DNA from: an uncultured Saprospiraceae bacterium
GTDB taxonomy: Bacteria; Bacteroidota; Bacteroidia; Chitinophagales; Saprospiraceae
DNA length: 45,260 bases
Direction: 5' to 3'
NCBI GenBank assembly: GCA_937924145.1
Contig: CALDTJ010000540.1
Location: forward strand, 1-45,260
Below are positions 25,888 to 34,759 of the stretch, piece by piece. Below the pieces are notes generated by a model. The model saw only the letters and a list, made by a program, of their open reading frames with translations. It ran no database searches and was not told the DNA's origin. The position numbers and the translations under genes are program-made. Each line of letters opens with the position of its first letter. Within the stretch, counting starts at the first letter, position 1.

Positions 25888-26721
25888 ATGCCAGTAAAAA
25901 AGTATAAACCGGTATCACCCGGTTCAAGATTCAGAGTAGGTAATACCTTCGAAGAAATCACTGCAAGTAAGCCAGAAAAGAGCTTAACAGTAGGTTTGAA
26001 AAAGTCAGGTGGTCGTAACCACTCTGGAAAAATGACTGTCCGAAATATTGGTGGTGGTCACAAGAGAAGATACCGAATTATTGACTTCAAGAGAAACAAG
26101 GAAGGTGTAGCAGCAGAAGTCTTAACAATTGAATACGACCCAAACCGTAGTGCATATATCGCATTAGTGCAATATAGCGACGGTGAGAAGAGATATATCA
26201 TTGCACCAAACGGATTAAAGGTAGGAGATTCTATCATGTCTGGAAAAGGAGCAACACCAGTAACTGGTAATGCTTTATACTTAGCAGATATTCCTCTAGG
26301 TGCATCTATTCACGCTATCGAGTTAACTCCAGGAAGGGGAGCTGCTTTAGCAAGAAGTGCAGGAACTTACGCTACCTTAACTGGTAGAGAAGGGAAGTAT
26401 GCTTCAGTAAAGTTGCCTTCTGGTGAAGTTAGAAGAATTTTATTGAGCTGTAAAGCAGTTATCGGAACAACTTCTAATCCAGATCATGGCTTACAAGTAT
26501 TCGGTAAAGCGGGAAGAAGAAGATGGATTGGAAGACGACCTAGAGTAAGAGGTGTAGCAATGAACCCAGTCGATCACCCAATGGGTGGTGGTGAAGGTAA
26601 GGCATCAGGTGGTCACCCAAGATCACGTACGGGTATTATGGCAAAAGGTCAGAAGACGCGTAATGTCAATAAGCCTTCAAGTAGGTTAATCATCTCTAAG
26701 AGAAAGACTAAGAAAAAATAA
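25888..26721 (+). CDS. rplB: 50S ribosomal protein L2 (uL2)
   Basis: Essential for subunit association and for the peptidyl transferase centre. The 277 residues start [17 protein letters not shown] and contain [32 protein letters not shown] and the conserved C-terminal [26 protein letters not shown]. This stretch holds the histidine critical for peptidyl transfer in E. coli. The length is normal, and rpsS follows after 60 nt. Confidence 0.98.
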   Translation: MPVKKYKPVSPGSRFRVGNTFEEITASKPEKSLTVGLKKSGGRNHSGKMTVRNIGGGHKRRYRIIDFKRNKEGVAAEVLTIEYDPNRSAYIALVQYSDGEKRYIIAPNGLKVGDSIMSGKGATPVTGNALYLADIPLGASIHAIELTPGRGAALARSAGTYATLTGREGKYASVKLPSGEVRRILLSCKAVIGTTSNPDHGLQVFGKAGRRRWIGRRPRVRGVAMNPVDHPMGGGEGKASGGHPRSRTGIMAKGQKTRNVNKPSSRLIISKRKTKKK

Positions 26722-26781
26722 GCTATAAAACAGTGAATGGCTTCTAATTTATCAGTAGCCTTCTCAATAAGCATAATAAAA

Positions 26782-27048
26782 ATGGCAAGATCAATAAAAA
26801 AAGGTCCTTACGTATTTCACAAGTTATTAACTAAAGTAGAAAAAGCTAAGGATTCTAACAAAAAGTCAGTTATCAAGACATGGTCAAGATCATCAATGAT
26901 TATTCCTGACATGGTTGGTGAAACGATTGCTGTGCATAATGGAAAGACTTTCATCCCGGTTTTTGTAACAGAAAACATGGTAGGTCACAAGTTAGGAGAA
27001 TTCTCTCCAACTCGTAACTTTAGAGGTCACGGTGGTAAGAAGAGGTAG
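26782..27048 (+). CDS. rpsS: 30S ribosomal protein S19 (uS19)
   Basis: Small-subunit head protein that contacts the A-site finger. The correct start is the ATG at 26782, giving [16 protein letters not shown]; the ORF track begins 45 nt earlier at an in-frame ATG within the spacer, adding [15 protein letters not shown], which no S19 has. The 88 residues include [45 protein letters not shown]. An A-rich AATAAAA precedes the chosen ATG. An inverted array begins at its stop codon. Confidence 0.97.
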   Translation: MARSIKKGPYVFHKLLTKVEKAKDSNKKSVIKTWSRSSMIIPDMVGETIAVHNGKTFIPVFVTENMVGHKLGEFSPTRNFRGHGGKKR

Positions 27049-27115
27049 TGATTAGTTGATTAATTATTGATTATTAGTTGGTTGTCAACCAATAATCAAT
27101 CAACCAATAATTAAT
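27046..27115. repeat. Inverted array between rpsS and rplV
   Basis: TGATTAGTTGATTAATTATTGATT runs out of the rpsS stop codon; the complement AATAATCAATCAACCAATAATTAA follows. The hairpin apex GGTTGTCAACC pairs exactly. It ends 20 nt before rplV. Confidence 0.8.
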
Positions 27116-27134
27116 ATATTTTAAATTTTTTAAG

Positions 27135-27533
27135 ATGGAAGCGGTAGCTAAATTAAAAAGTGTTCCAATGTCTGTGCGCAAAATGCGCCAAGTTGTGGAC
27201 AATATCAGAGGAAAAGATATTGAAACAGCTTTGAACATGTTGAGATTCACTAAGCGGGAATCTGCAGAATGGTTAGAAAAGTTATTATTATCTGCCATTG
27301 CTAACTGGGAATTCAAGACTGGTGGCGTTGAAAATGCAGATGATTATGATTTGTATATCAAAACAGCCTTCTCTGATGCAGGATCTCAATTAAAGAGATT
27401 CCGACCAGCTCCACATGGTAGAGCTCACAGAATCAGAAAGCACTCTTGTCACGTCACTCTAGTAGTTGAAAACAGAATTGCTTTAGATAGCGAAGGTGTA
27501 GAGGAAGCATTAGAGGAAGAGGCAGCAGAATAA
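27135..27533 (+). CDS. rplV: 50S ribosomal protein L22 (uL22)
   Basis: Lines the exit tunnel with its long beta-hairpin. The 132 residues show AKLKSVPMSVRKMRQVVDNIRGKDIETALNML and the hairpin region FKRFRPAPHGRAHRIRKHSCHVTLVVENRI. The last 15 residues (DSEGVEEALEEEAAE) form an acidic tail beyond the usual end of L22. The start at 27135 gives MEAVAKLK. The gene lies between rpsS and rpsC as in other bacteria. Confidence 0.96.
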   Translation: MEAVAKLKSVPMSVRKMRQVVDNIRGKDIETALNMLRFTKRESAEWLEKLLLSAIANWEFKTGGVENADDYDLYIKTAFSDAGSQLKRFRPAPHGRAHRIRKHSCHVTLVVENRIALDSEGVEEALEEEAAE

Positions 27534-27620
27534 AAAATTAAGTAATAAGTAAAAATATAGATGTACAAATTAGCTTTCGGCTAATTTATCATTTTAAACT
27601 TTACATTTCATCCAATAATT

Positions 27621-28376
27621 ATGGGTCAAAAGACAAATCCAATAGGTAATCGTTTAGGATACATCAAAGGTTGGGAATCTAACTGGTACGGTGGCAAAAA
27701 TTTCGGCGATAAAGTAGTGCAAGATGAGGAAATTAGAAAATACCTTAGAGCGAGAGTTCAAAAAGGAGGTATTAGCCGAATTGCTATTGAACGTACCCTT
27801 AAGCGAATTACTGTAACCATCAATACTTCACGTCCTGGTATCATTATCGGTAAAGGAGGTTCTGAGGTGGATCGTATCCGGGAAGAGCTTAAAAAGTTGA
27901 CTAGTTCTGATGTTCAGATTAACATCATTGAAATTAGAAAGCCAGAATTGGATGCCTACATCGTAGGTGAATCAATTGCAAAGCAAGTTGAATCTCGTAT
28001 CAACTACCGAAGAGCGATCAAGATGGCTATTCAATCAACAATTAGAGCAGGTGCCGAAGGTATCAAAATCAGAATCTCTGGTAGATTGAATGGTGCGGAA
28101 ATGGCACGTTCTGAGGAATACAAAGAAGGTAGAACACCTTTACATACTTTCAGAGCTGATATAGACTACGCTTTAGTTGAGGCTTTAACCGTTTATGGAA
28201 AGTTAGGAATTAAAGTATGGATTTGTAAAGGTGAAGTATTAGGAAAGATTGACTTATTCAGTCAGCCAGTACCTAAGAAAGGCGGTCAAGGAGGAAACAG
28301 AGGCGGTGGCCGAGGAGGAAATAGAGGAGGAAACCGTGGCGGTGGCCGAGGAGGAAATAGAGGCGGAAGACGCTAG
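27621..28376 (+). CDS. rpsC: 30S ribosomal protein S3 (uS3) with RGG-repeat tail
   Basis: Part of the mRNA entry channel and helicase of the small subunit. The N-terminal and KH domains ([23 protein letters not shown]) and the C-terminal domain ([38 protein letters not shown] ... [17 protein letters not shown]) are all present. After about residue 218 comes a 33-residue low-complexity tail of GGNR and GGGR units. It is encoded by two near-identical 36-nt repeats at 28290-28361, followed by GGRR and the stop. Such RGG-like tails bind RNA in other proteins; effect here is unknown. The full length is 251 residues. Confidence 0.96.
   Translation: MGQKTNPIGNRLGYIKGWESNWYGGKNFGDKVVQDEEIRKYLRARVQKGGISRIAIERTLKRITVTINTSRPGIIIGKGGSEVDRIREELKKLTSSDVQINIIEIRKPELDAYIVGESIAKQVESRINYRRAIKMAIQSTIRAGAEGIKIRISGRLNGAEMARSEEYKEGRTPLHTFRADIDYALVEALTVYGKLGIKVWICKGEVLGKIDLFSQPVPKKGGQGGNRGGGRGGNRGGNRGGGRGGNRGGRR
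28290..28361 (+). repeat. Two 36-nt tandem repeats encoding the S3 RGG tail
   Basis: Each 36-nt copy is made of three 12-nt units of the type GGAGGAAACAGA, GGCGGTGGCCGA and GGAGGAAATAGA. The copies differ by only a few bases, so the duplication is recent or kept homogeneous. The repeat is in frame and adds [12 protein letters not shown] twice. Confidence 0.85.
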
Positions 28377-28396
28377 GAGAATCGAGTAAAAAGCAG

Positions 28397-28404
28397 TATC
28401 TTTG
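28397..28404 (+). promoter_or_regulatory. Possible -7 box between rpsC and rplP
   Basis: TATCTTTG followed by CGCAG matches the Bacteroidota -7 element and the TTTGCNC context of the rpsJ, infA and carA promoters. No TTTG-like box is visible at the right distance upstream. It lies 170 nt before rplP in a 197-nt spacer, so it could be an internal promoter. Confidence 0.35.
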
Positions 28405-28573
28405 CGCAGCTTTTGAAAAAAGGCAGAAAAATCGTGCAAAATTGCTAGTTTCTATAGTGTTTTAGTTGATTTTATACCAACTGAAATACCAATTAAAATT
28501 ATTTTCTTTTAAGAATGGGGCAAATTTCTTGCTCAGCTATTAAAAGTTTACAAAAATTCTAAACTTTTCAGAA

Positions 28574-28993
28574 ATGTTACAACCGAAAAGGACGAAATAT
28601 AGAAAGCAGATGAAAGGCCGTTATAACGGTCTAGCTTACAGAGGAAACAAAATCTCTTTTGGATCTTTTGGCTTGAAAGCGGTTACTGCGGGTAGATTGA
28701 CAAGTCGTCAGATAGAGGCAGCGCGGATTGCGATGACCAGATATATGAAAAGAGAAGGTAAGGTATGGATTCGGGTATTTCCTGATAAGCCAATTACCTC
28801 TAAGCCTTTAGAAGTTCGTATGGGAAAGGGTAAGGGTGCTTTAGATCACTACGTATGCCCAATTAAACCAGGTAGAATTATGTTCGAACTTGATGGTGTA
28901 CCATTAGAAGTGGCACAAGAAGCATTGAGATTAGCAGCGCAGAAATTACCTGTTTTAACGAAGTTCTCTATTCGACCTGATTACGTAGGATAA
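28574..28993 (+). CDS. rplP: 50S ribosomal protein L16 (uL16)
   Basis: Binds near the A and P sites and helps position the tRNA acceptor arm. The 139 residues start [19 protein letters not shown] and contain [36 protein letters not shown] and the C-terminal [15 protein letters not shown]. Length and sequence are normal. The 197-nt spacer before it carries a possible promoter element. Confidence 0.97.
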   Translation: MLQPKRTKYRKQMKGRYNGLAYRGNKISFGSFGLKAVTAGRLTSRQIEAARIAMTRYMKREGKVWIRVFPDKPITSKPLEVRMGKGKGALDHYVCPIKPGRIMFELDGVPLEVAQEALRLAAQKLPVLTKFSIRPDYVG

Positions 28994-29108
28994 AGTACAG
29001 GCGAATTCATTCGCCTCATAAAAATAAATATAAGGAGTTTCTAATAAATTTGTTAGGTGTCAAAGCTTAACTTATGATTTTAAAAACTCACCAAACCATA
29101 ATAAAAAG

Positions 29109-29369
29109 ATGGCAAGTAAAAAGTTTTTGGAATTGAAAGAATTTACTGATGAGGAATTAGTAAATGAATTGCAGTTAACTGTAGCTGCATATCAAAAACT
29201 CGAGTTCGATCATACTATCAAAGGATTAGATAATCCTTTGCAGTTGAGAGAAACTCGAAGAGATATTGCTCGATTAAAGACCGAAGTGAGAAGAAGAGAG
29301 GTAGAGGCATTTACGCCAGAGCAAGCTGCAGGTCGATCAAAAATTAGAGCTAGAAGAAGAAAAGCTTAA
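29109..29369 (+). CDS. rpmC: 50S ribosomal protein L29 (uL29)
   Basis: Small tunnel-exit protein next to L23. The first 65 residues give the usual two-helix hairpin (KKFLELKEFTDEELVNEL ... NPLQLRETRRDIARLKTEVRRRE). A basic extension of about 20 residues (AFTPEQAAGRSKIRARRRKA) makes it longer than the common 62-70. It is preceded by AATAAAAAG and no Shine-Dalgarno site. rpsQ follows after 58 nt. Confidence 0.94.
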   Translation: MASKKFLELKEFTDEELVNELQLTVAAYQKLEFDHTIKGLDNPLQLRETRRDIARLKTEVRRREVEAFTPEQAAGRSKIRARRRKA

Positions 29370-29427
29370 GATAAGATTGTATTAGTTGATGAATAATTAA
29401 CTGGACAATCAAAAATTAAAAATTCTT

Positions 29428-29688
29428 ATGTCAGTAGAAAGAAATTCAAGAAAAACAAGAGTTGGAATAGTAACTAGCTCTAAAATGGATAAGTCCATTA
29501 CCGTTTCCATCGAGCGGAAAATTCAGCACCCAATTTACGGGAAGTCTCTTAAGCGAAATAAGAAATTTATTGCGCATGATGAAGAGAATACTTGTAACGA
29601 AGGAGATACTGTAAAGATCATGGAAACTCGACCATTAAGTAAGCGCAAGAAATGGCGTTTATTAGAGGTAATTGAAAGAGCAAAATAA
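29428..29688 (+). CDS. rpsQ: 30S ribosomal protein S17 (uS17)
   Basis: Primary 16S rRNA-binding protein with an OB fold. The 86 residues contain [44 protein letters not shown] and the signature [23 protein letters not shown]. Length and order are normal. An inverted heptamer array starts 2 nt after its stop codon. Confidence 0.97.
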   Translation: MSVERNSRKTRVGIVTSSKMDKSITVSIERKIQHPIYGKSLKRNKKFIAHDEENTCNEGDTVKIMETRPLSKRKKWRLLEVIERAK

Positions 29689-29690
29689 AT

Positions 29691-29776
29691 GGTTATCAGT
29701 TATTCAGTTATCAATTATCAGTTGTCAGTTACTTAAATTAATCGACAACCGAGAATCGACAACCGACAACCGATAC
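29691..29776. repeat. Inverted heptamer array between rpsQ and rplN
   Basis: Left arm words are GTTATCA/GTTATTCA/ATTATCA/GTTGTCA; right arm words are CGACAAC/CGAGAAT/CGACAAC/CGATACA. Periods match at 7 nt, while many paired positions rely on G-T wobble or are mismatched, so the two arms have drifted in different directions. It starts 2 nt after the rpsQ stop. Confidence 0.8.
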
Positions 29777-29843
29777 ACTGTAATAATAATATTTTTCTTT
29801 TAGAAGGAGCAGCTTTTCGAGAGTTGCACATAAAGAAAGCGTA

Positions 29844-30209
29844 ATGATACAACAAGAATCAAGATTAAAAGTAGCGGATAATAGTGGTGCCAAAGAGGTA
29901 CTTTGTATCCGTGTATTAGGTGGATCGAAGCGTCGCTATGCATCTATTGGTGACCAAATCGTTTGTACGGTTAAGGATTCATCACCTGGAGGTTTGAAAA
30001 AGGGAACTGTTACTAAAGCAGTAATCGTAAGAACCAAAAAGGAGATTCGTAGAAAAGACGGTTCTTATATCCGTTTTGATGATAATGCAGTCGTATTATT
30101 AAATGCTGGTGATGAGCCAAGAGGAACTCGTATTTTCGGACCTGTTGCAAGAGAATTGCGAGATAGAGAATATATGAGAATCGTTTCATTAGCACCAGAA
30201 GTACTTTAA
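29844..30209 (+). CDS. rplN: 50S ribosomal protein L14 (uL14)
   Basis: Large-subunit interface protein that also docks the silencing factor RsfS. The 121 residues start [37 protein letters not shown], then [39 protein letters not shown] and [29 protein letters not shown], all conserved. It starts a run of spc-type genes. A repeat array follows its stop. Confidence 0.98.
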   Translation: MIQQESRLKVADNSGAKEVLCIRVLGGSKRRYASIGDQIVCTVKDSSPGGLKKGTVTKAVIVRTKKEIRRKDGSYIRFDDNAVVLLNAGDEPRGTRIFGPVARELRDREYMRIVSLAPEVL

Positions 30210-30216
30210 TAAAAGA

Positions 30217-30307
30217 ATGAGTAAATGATGAAATGAGTAAATGACGGAATACAAAGCATCTTGCTCCAACTCTAATCATTTAATCATCTACTAATTTTCT
30301 CATTTTA
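30217..30307. repeat. Inverted octamer array between rplN and rplX
   Basis: Left arm TGAGTAAA/TGATGAAA/TGAGTAAA/TGACGGAA; right arm AATCATTT/AATCATCT/ACTAATTT/TCTCATTT. The arms are broadly complementary around a 20-nt loop. It starts 7 nt after the rplN stop and ends 18 nt before rplX. Confidence 0.75.
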
Positions 30308-30325
30308 GTAAACTTAAGAATAGCG

Positions 30326-30664
30326 ATGGCTAATACAAAATCAAAAAAGTCTCCTAAATTGAATATCAAGAAAGGAGATAGAGTACTTGTAATTGCGGGT
30401 GCAGACAAGGGTACAGAAGGCGAAGTGCTTGAAGTATTCATTGAAAAGCAGCGTGCAGTTGTTGACCAAGTAAATATTGTTAAAAAACATACCAAACCAA
30501 CTCAGGATAACCCTGGAGGAATCAATGAGGTTCCTGCTCCAGTTCACGTATCTAACTTGATGTTGATTGATCCTAAATCAGGAGAGCCAACAAGAATAGG
30601 TCGTAAGGTGGTAGATGGTAAATTGGTAAGATTTTCTAAGAAATCAGGAGAAATTATTAGATAA
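30326..30664 (+). CDS. rplX: 50S ribosomal protein L24 (uL24)
   Basis: Assembly-initiating 23S rRNA-binding protein with a KOW domain (about residues 13-45: [25 protein letters not shown]). The rest reads [46 protein letters not shown] as expected. The 112-residue length is normal for Bacteroidota. Its stop codon overlaps the rplE start (TAATG), the tightest junction in the whole cluster and the only overlapping pair, suggesting translational coupling. Confidence 0.97.
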   Translation: MANTKSKKSPKLNIKKGDRVLVIAGADKGTEGEVLEVFIEKQRAVVDQVNIVKKHTKPTQDNPGGINEVPAPVHVSNLMLIDPKSGEPTRIGRKVVDGKLVRFSKKSGEIIR

Positions 30665-31218
30665 TGAGCTACGTTCCTAGATTAAGAAATAAGTATAATG
30701 ACGAGATTATTGGAAAGTTAAAAGAACAATTCCAATATAGCTCGGTCATGCAAGTGCCTAAGTTGCAAAAGATTTGTTTAAACCAAGGTGTTGGTACTGC
30801 CACTCAAGATAAGAAGATGGTAGATCACGCTTTGAATGAAATGACAATGATTGCAGGTCAGAAGGCAGTATCTACAAAGGCAAAGATTTCTGTATCGAAC
30901 TTTAAGTTGAGAGAAGGAATGCCAATTGGTACTAGAGTGACTTTACGTCATGATAGAATGTATGAATTCTTAGATCGTTTAATTACGGTTGCTTTACCAC
31001 GGGTTCGTGACTTCAGAGGTATCAATGATAAGAGTTTTGACGGTCGAGGAAACTACTCGATGGGAATCACTGAGCAAATCATTTTCCCAGAGATTGTTTT
31101 AGACAAGATTAACAAAATCACTGGTATGGATATTACTTTCGTAACATCTGCTAATACCGATGAAGAAGCATATGCTTTATTAAAGGCATTTGGTATGCCT
31201 TTCAAAAACGCAAAATAG
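30664..31218 (+). CDS. rplE: 50S ribosomal protein L5 (uL5)
   Basis: Binds 5S rRNA in the central protuberance and contacts P-site tRNA. The 184 residues contain [45 protein letters not shown] and [29 protein letters not shown]. The ATG shares one base with the rplX stop codon. Length is normal. Confidence 0.98.
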   Translation: MSYVPRLRNKYNDEIIGKLKEQFQYSSVMQVPKLQKICLNQGVGTATQDKKMVDHALNEMTMIAGQKAVSTKAKISVSNFKLREGMPIGTRVTLRHDRMYEFLDRLITVALPRVRDFRGINDKSFDGRGNYSMGITEQIIFPEIVLDKINKITGMDITFVTSANTDEEAYALLKAFGMPFKNAK

Positions 31219-31299
31219 TAAATGGTTAACGGTACTAAGTATCAGGCATTTTATGGTGTCTAATTTTACTGAGGAACCCGAACCACAAAACCTAATAAA

Positions 31300-31569
31300 A
31301 TGGCAAAGAAATCAATTATCGCCAGAGAAAGAAAGCGCGAACGTTTAGTAGCAAAGTATGCTGATTTACGTAAGCAGTTAAAAGAAGAAGGCAAGTGGGA
31401 AGAATTGGATAAGCTTCCAAGAAACTCCAACAAAATTCGTTTACACAACCGTTGTAAATTGAGTGGTCGTCCAAAAGGGTACATGAGAATGTTCGGTATC
31501 TCAAGGGTTGCTTTCAGGAAAATGGCACTAGCAGGTAAAATTCCTGGTATTACTAAAGCAAGTTGGTAG
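31300..31569 (+). CDS. rpsN: 30S ribosomal protein S14 (uS14), zinc-free long form
   Basis: Small-subunit head protein. The 89 residues ([25 protein letters not shown] ... [44 protein letters not shown]) are the long form with a single cysteine, so the zinc ribbon of the short form is absent. It starts at the ATG preceded by CTAATAAA. The following 348-nt spacer is the longest within the cluster. Confidence 0.97.
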   Translation: MAKKSIIARERKRERLVAKYADLRKQLKEEGKWEELDKLPRNSNKIRLHNRCKLSGRPKGYMRMFGISRVAFRKMALAGKIPGITKASW

Positions 31570-31917
31570 ACACTTTAGTTGTCAAATCCAATGCTATTAA
31601 GATGATTGTAAATGTAGTATTCATTAATCATTTTAATTTTTATTAAGATAAGTTGAAGGTCATTGCTAGAGTGAAAAAAGTATTCAAGCGAAGGTAAATG
31701 ACCACTAGATATTGAGACAGTTTTGTTTATTATTAACAATAAACTTGACTAGTCTTTATTATTTATTAAGTAGCCTTAATAGACCTTATGAGTAATTGTT
31801 ACAAATACTTTAAGTGTTTGTACTTTTACCTATTTAGATTTAAAATTTTAGACCAGTTTATCTGGCAGGTTTTGAATTTATAACAGGGGCTATACTGGTA
31901 AATTAAAATTTTTCAAA
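31570..31917. other. 348-nt gene-free spacer between rpsN and rpsH
   Basis: AT-rich with no ORF on either strand that resembles a protein. No clear inverted array is present, unlike most neighbouring spacers. A weak promoter-like site lies at 31796-31828. The size is unusual inside an spc-type operon. Confidence 0.5.
31796..31828 (+). promoter_or_regulatory. Weak promoter-like site before rpsH
   Basis: TTGT (31796-31799), about 21 nt, then TACTTTTA (31821-31828). The last base of the -7 box deviates from TAnnTTTG. It could support an internal promoter for rpsH onward. Confidence 0.3.
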
Positions 31918-32313
31918 ATGACAGATCCAATTGCGGATTATTTAACACGGATCAGAAATGCTCAGACTGCTGGGCACAAGATCGTGTCGATTCCTGCCTC
32001 TAACTTGAAGAAAAGTATCACCTCGATTTTATACGATCAAGGATACATCAAGAAATACAGGTTCACTGATGAAGGAAAGCAAGGCACAATTGATGTAGCC
32101 TTAAAGTACGACCCAAGTACTAAAAAGCCAGTTATCCAAAAACTAGGCAGAATCAGTAAACCAGGTTTAAGAAAATATGCTAAGGCTGACGGCATACCTC
32201 GAATCATTAATGGTTTAGGTATTTGTATCGTATCTACCTCAAAAGGTCTAATGACCGATAAGCAAGCTCGTAAAGAGAATGTGGGAGGGGAGTTACTTTG
32301 CTACGTATATTAA
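31918..32313 (+). CDS. rpsH: 30S ribosomal protein S8 (uS8)
   Basis: Binds the central domain of 16S rRNA; in E. coli it is the translational repressor of the spc operon. The 131 residues begin [34 protein letters not shown] and end with the signature [33 protein letters not shown]. Length is normal. It follows the longest spacer of the cluster and may be the first gene of a separate transcript (inference). Confidence 0.98.
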   Translation: MTDPIADYLTRIRNAQTAGHKIVSIPASNLKKSITSILYDQGYIKKYRFTDEGKQGTIDVALKYDPSTKKPVIQKLGRISKPGLRKYAKADGIPRIINGLGICIVSTSKGLMTDKQARKENVGGELLCYVY

Positions 32314-32369
32314 TCATTTAGAGAGTTTATACTTTCTAAATAATTTTTTCAACCATTAATATTTGAGTA

Positions 32370-32924
32370 ATGTCTAGGATAGGTAAATTACCAATAAATG
32401 TTCCTGCTGGAATCAATATAGATGTCAGCAAAGGAAATTTAGTGACTGTAAAAGGTCCTAAAGGAGAATTAAAGCAGCAGATTGATGCTGATTTAGGCGT
32501 AGGTATAGAGGATGGTGTATTAACAGTGACCAGACCAACTAACCAAAAGCGTCATAGAGCAATGCACGGTTTATACCGTTCATTAATCTCTAATATGATC
32601 GAAGGGGTAACTAACGGTTATACTAAGACACTAGAATTAGTAGGTGTAGGATATAGAGCTAGTAACACGGGAAACTTGTTAGAATTAGCTTTAGGTTACT
32701 CTCACCCAGTCATGTTTTATGTACCTTCTGATATCAAGTTAGAAACTAAATCTGAAAAAGGAAAAAATCCACAGGTGATCCTTTCAGGTATCGACAAGCA
32801 ATTAGTCGGTCAAGTTGCTGCTAAGATTAGAGCATTCAGAAAGCCAGAGCCTTATAAAGGTAAGGGGGTTAGATTCCTTGGTGAAGAAATCAGAAGAAAA
32901 GCAGGTAAGACTGCTGGTAAATAA
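32370..32924 (+). CDS. rplF: 50S ribosomal protein L6 (uL6)
   Basis: Binds near the sarcin-ricin loop and factor-binding site. The 184 residues start MSRIGKLPINVPAGINIDVSKGNLVTVKGPKGEL and include LELVGVGYRASNTGNLLELALGYSHPV and the C-terminal EPYKGKGVRFLGEEIRRKAGKTAGK signature. Length is normal. A long inverted GTTATTA array starts 4 nt after its stop. Confidence 0.98.
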   Translation: MSRIGKLPINVPAGINIDVSKGNLVTVKGPKGELKQQIDADLGVGIEDGVLTVTRPTNQKRHRAMHGLYRSLISNMIEGVTNGYTKTLELVGVGYRASNTGNLLELALGYSHPVMFYVPSDIKLETKSEKGKNPQVILSGIDKQLVGQVAAKIRAFRKPEPYKGKGVRFLGEEIRRKAGKTAGK

Positions 32925-32928
32925 TAAA

Positions 32929-33063
32929 AGGTTATTAAAGTTATTAAAAGTTATTAAGTTATTAGGGATTATTTAGAATTGGTTCTTTATTCGAATTCTA
33001 AAGCAACATCGAAGTAACATTCAATAACCTTTAATAACTTCCAATAACTCTCAATAACTTTAA
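32929..33063. repeat. Inverted GTTATTA/AATAAC array between rplF and rplR
   Basis: The left arm (32929-32980) repeats GTTATTAA four times, then GATTATTTAGAATT. The right arm (32994-33063) starts AATTCTAAA and repeats TCAATAAC/TTAATAAC/CCAATAAC words. This is the longest array in the window. A further exact hairpin ATTACTG/CAGTAAT follows at 33065-33080. The array starts 4 nt after the rplF stop. Confidence 0.88.
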
Positions 33064-33104
33064 AATTACTGGTCAGTAATCAGTAATTATAAAAATAGTT
33101 AAAA

Positions 33105-33458
33105 ATGGGTCTTTCAAAAGCGAAAAGCAGAAGACGAATTCATAATAGAATTAGAAAGAAAATTCAAGGGACAGCTGCGCGTCCACGTCTTGCTGTATTC
33201 AGAAGTAATAAAGCTATTTATTGTCAGCTAATTGATGACTTAAATGGTGTAACCTTAGCTGCTGCCTCTTCTTTAGAGAAAGCTTGCAAAATCGAAGGTA
33301 ACAAAGTTGATCAATCTAAAGTTGTTGGTAAAACTTTGGGCGAAAGAGCAAAAGGTAAAGGAATTGAAACAGTCGTATTTGATAGAGGTGGTTACCTTTA
33401 TCACGGACGAATCAAGGCTTTAGCCGAAGGTGCTAGAGAAGGTGGTTTAAATTTCTAA
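33105..33458 (+). CDS. rplR: 50S ribosomal protein L18 (uL18)
   Basis: 5S rRNA-binding protein of the central protuberance. The 117 residues show [46 protein letters not shown] and the C-terminal [26 protein letters not shown]. Length is normal. It starts at ATG 33105 after an A-rich leader. rpsE follows after 114 nt; that spacer has only a loose TTGATAG/ATCAATCC inverted pattern. Confidence 0.98.
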   Translation: MGLSKAKSRRRIHNRIRKKIQGTAARPRLAVFRSNKAIYCQLIDDLNGVTLAAASSLEKACKIEGNKVDQSKVVGKTLGERAKGKGIETVVFDRGGYLYHGRIKALAEGAREGGLNF

Positions 33459-33572
33459 GAATAATCTTAATTAATTTACCAGATTGAGCATTTTAGAAGT
33501 TGATAGTTTGAATTTATTCATTCCACCATCAATCCTTGAATCCTTAAAAATGGTAACTAGTAAATTAGCATA

Positions 33573-34091
33573 ATGGCAAACAGGAAAGATAATCGTGTCA
33601 AAGCCTCTGAATCAGAGTTAAAAGAAAAATTAGTAAACCTTAATCGTGTTGCGAAAGTAACTAAAGGGGGTAGAACATTTAGCTTTGCAGCAATTGTAGT
33701 AGTGGGAGATGGAAAAGGAAGAGTAGGTCATGGTCTTGGTAAGGCTCGTGATGTATCAGAATCAATTGCAAAGGCAGTAGATGACGCAAAGAAGAATTTA
33801 ATTCAAGTACCAATCTATAACGGAACTATTCCTCACGAACAAAAGGGGAAATACGGAGCAGGAAAGGTATTTATTAAGCCAGCTGCAGATGGTACAGGGG
33901 TAATCGCCGGTGGTGCGATGCGTGCTGTATTAGAAATTGCAGGTGTGCAGAATGTATTGGCGAAGTCAATGGGTTCTTCAAATCCGCATAACGTAGTGAA
34001 AGCTACGATTGATGCACTTAAGAGCTTGCGTTCTCCAATCCAGATTGCAAGATCAAGAGGGATCACATTAGAAAAATTGTTTGAAGGATAA
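33573..34091 (+). CDS. rpsE: 30S ribosomal protein S5 (uS5)
   Basis: Decoding-fidelity protein at the mRNA entry channel. The 172 residues contain [49 protein letters not shown] and [44 protein letters not shown]. Length is normal. The next gene, rpmD, lies beyond a 341-nt spacer. Confidence 0.98.
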   Translation: MANRKDNRVKASESELKEKLVNLNRVAKVTKGGRTFSFAAIVVVGDGKGRVGHGLGKARDVSESIAKAVDDAKKNLIQVPIYNGTIPHEQKGKYGAGKVFIKPAADGTGVIAGGAMRAVLEIAGVQNVLAKSMGSSNPHNVVKATIDALKSLRSPIQIARSRGITLEKLFEG

Positions 34092-34432
34092 ATTGGGTCG
34101 ATGGTAGATAAATAGCTACCGTTGGTACAAGTAATTTCCTTGAAAGGATAGAAATTCAATATATTTGTATGCCTTTTGTAGTCAAATACTTTTAAATAAA
34201 ATTATTAACTAAGCGTTTAGTTTTTAATTTTAATTATTTTAAAAATTATTTGACATATAGAGGTATAAAATAAAGTTTGGCTCGATAATTTAATAGGTTT
34301 TAATCTATTATAGGAATAGCTAAAATAAATTGATTAACTTTAAGATGGCTTAATTCATTTAGCACACTTAGTTTTTCATATTTATTATAATTCCAGCTAT
34401 ACGGTTACGATCCAGCTATTAAATGATTAATC
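34092..34432. other. 341-nt gene-free spacer between rpsE and rpmD
   Basis: Very AT-rich. No ORF, no clear inverted array and no convincing promoter were found, although TTGACA near 34250 and several AT-rich boxes occur at wrong spacings. It is an unusually long gap between genes that normally adjoin. Confidence 0.5.
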
Positions 34433-34612
34433 ATGGCAAAGGTAAAAGTCACTCAGGTTAAAAGTGGTATTGACCGATCAAAACGTCAAAAAGCAACTTT
34501 ACATGCTTTAGGTTTAAGAAAAATGAACCAAAGTGTTGTACACGAATTAACACCTTCAATCGAAGGGATGATCAAAAAAGTAGCTCACTTAGTAGAGACT
34601 GCTGACGCATAA
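34433..34612 (+). CDS. rpmD: 50S ribosomal protein L30 (uL30), missed by the ORF track
   Basis: A 59-residue protein read directly from the sequence: MAKVKVTQVKSGIDRSKRQK ... ALGLRKMNQSVVHELTPSIEGMIKKVAHLVETADA. It has the L30 pattern K-V-x-Q-x-x-S-x-I, then LHALGLRKMNQ. It lies between rpsE and rplO, its standard position, and was omitted from the track only because of length. The start is the ATG of TCATGGCAAAG. It is a minor large-subunit protein contacting 23S rRNA. Confidence 0.96.
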   Translation: MAKVKVTQVKSGIDRSKRQKATLHALGLRKMNQSVVHELTPSIEGMIKKVAHLVETADA

Positions 34613-34759
34613 TTCGGAATCATCGACCAGAGGCAATCGCCTTTTAAAGTTGTTTTAATTTAGATAATTATTCAGTTTTTTAATTGAATGGATAGTAAAT
34701 TTTCAGTTTTTGATAATTCTTCTTAGAATTGACAAGATTGAACTAAAGTATAGCAAAAA

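Noticed and set aside
26737-26781. N-terminal extension of rpsS
   Set aside because: Fifteen hydrophobic residues not found in S19; the standard start MARSIKKGP is at 26782.
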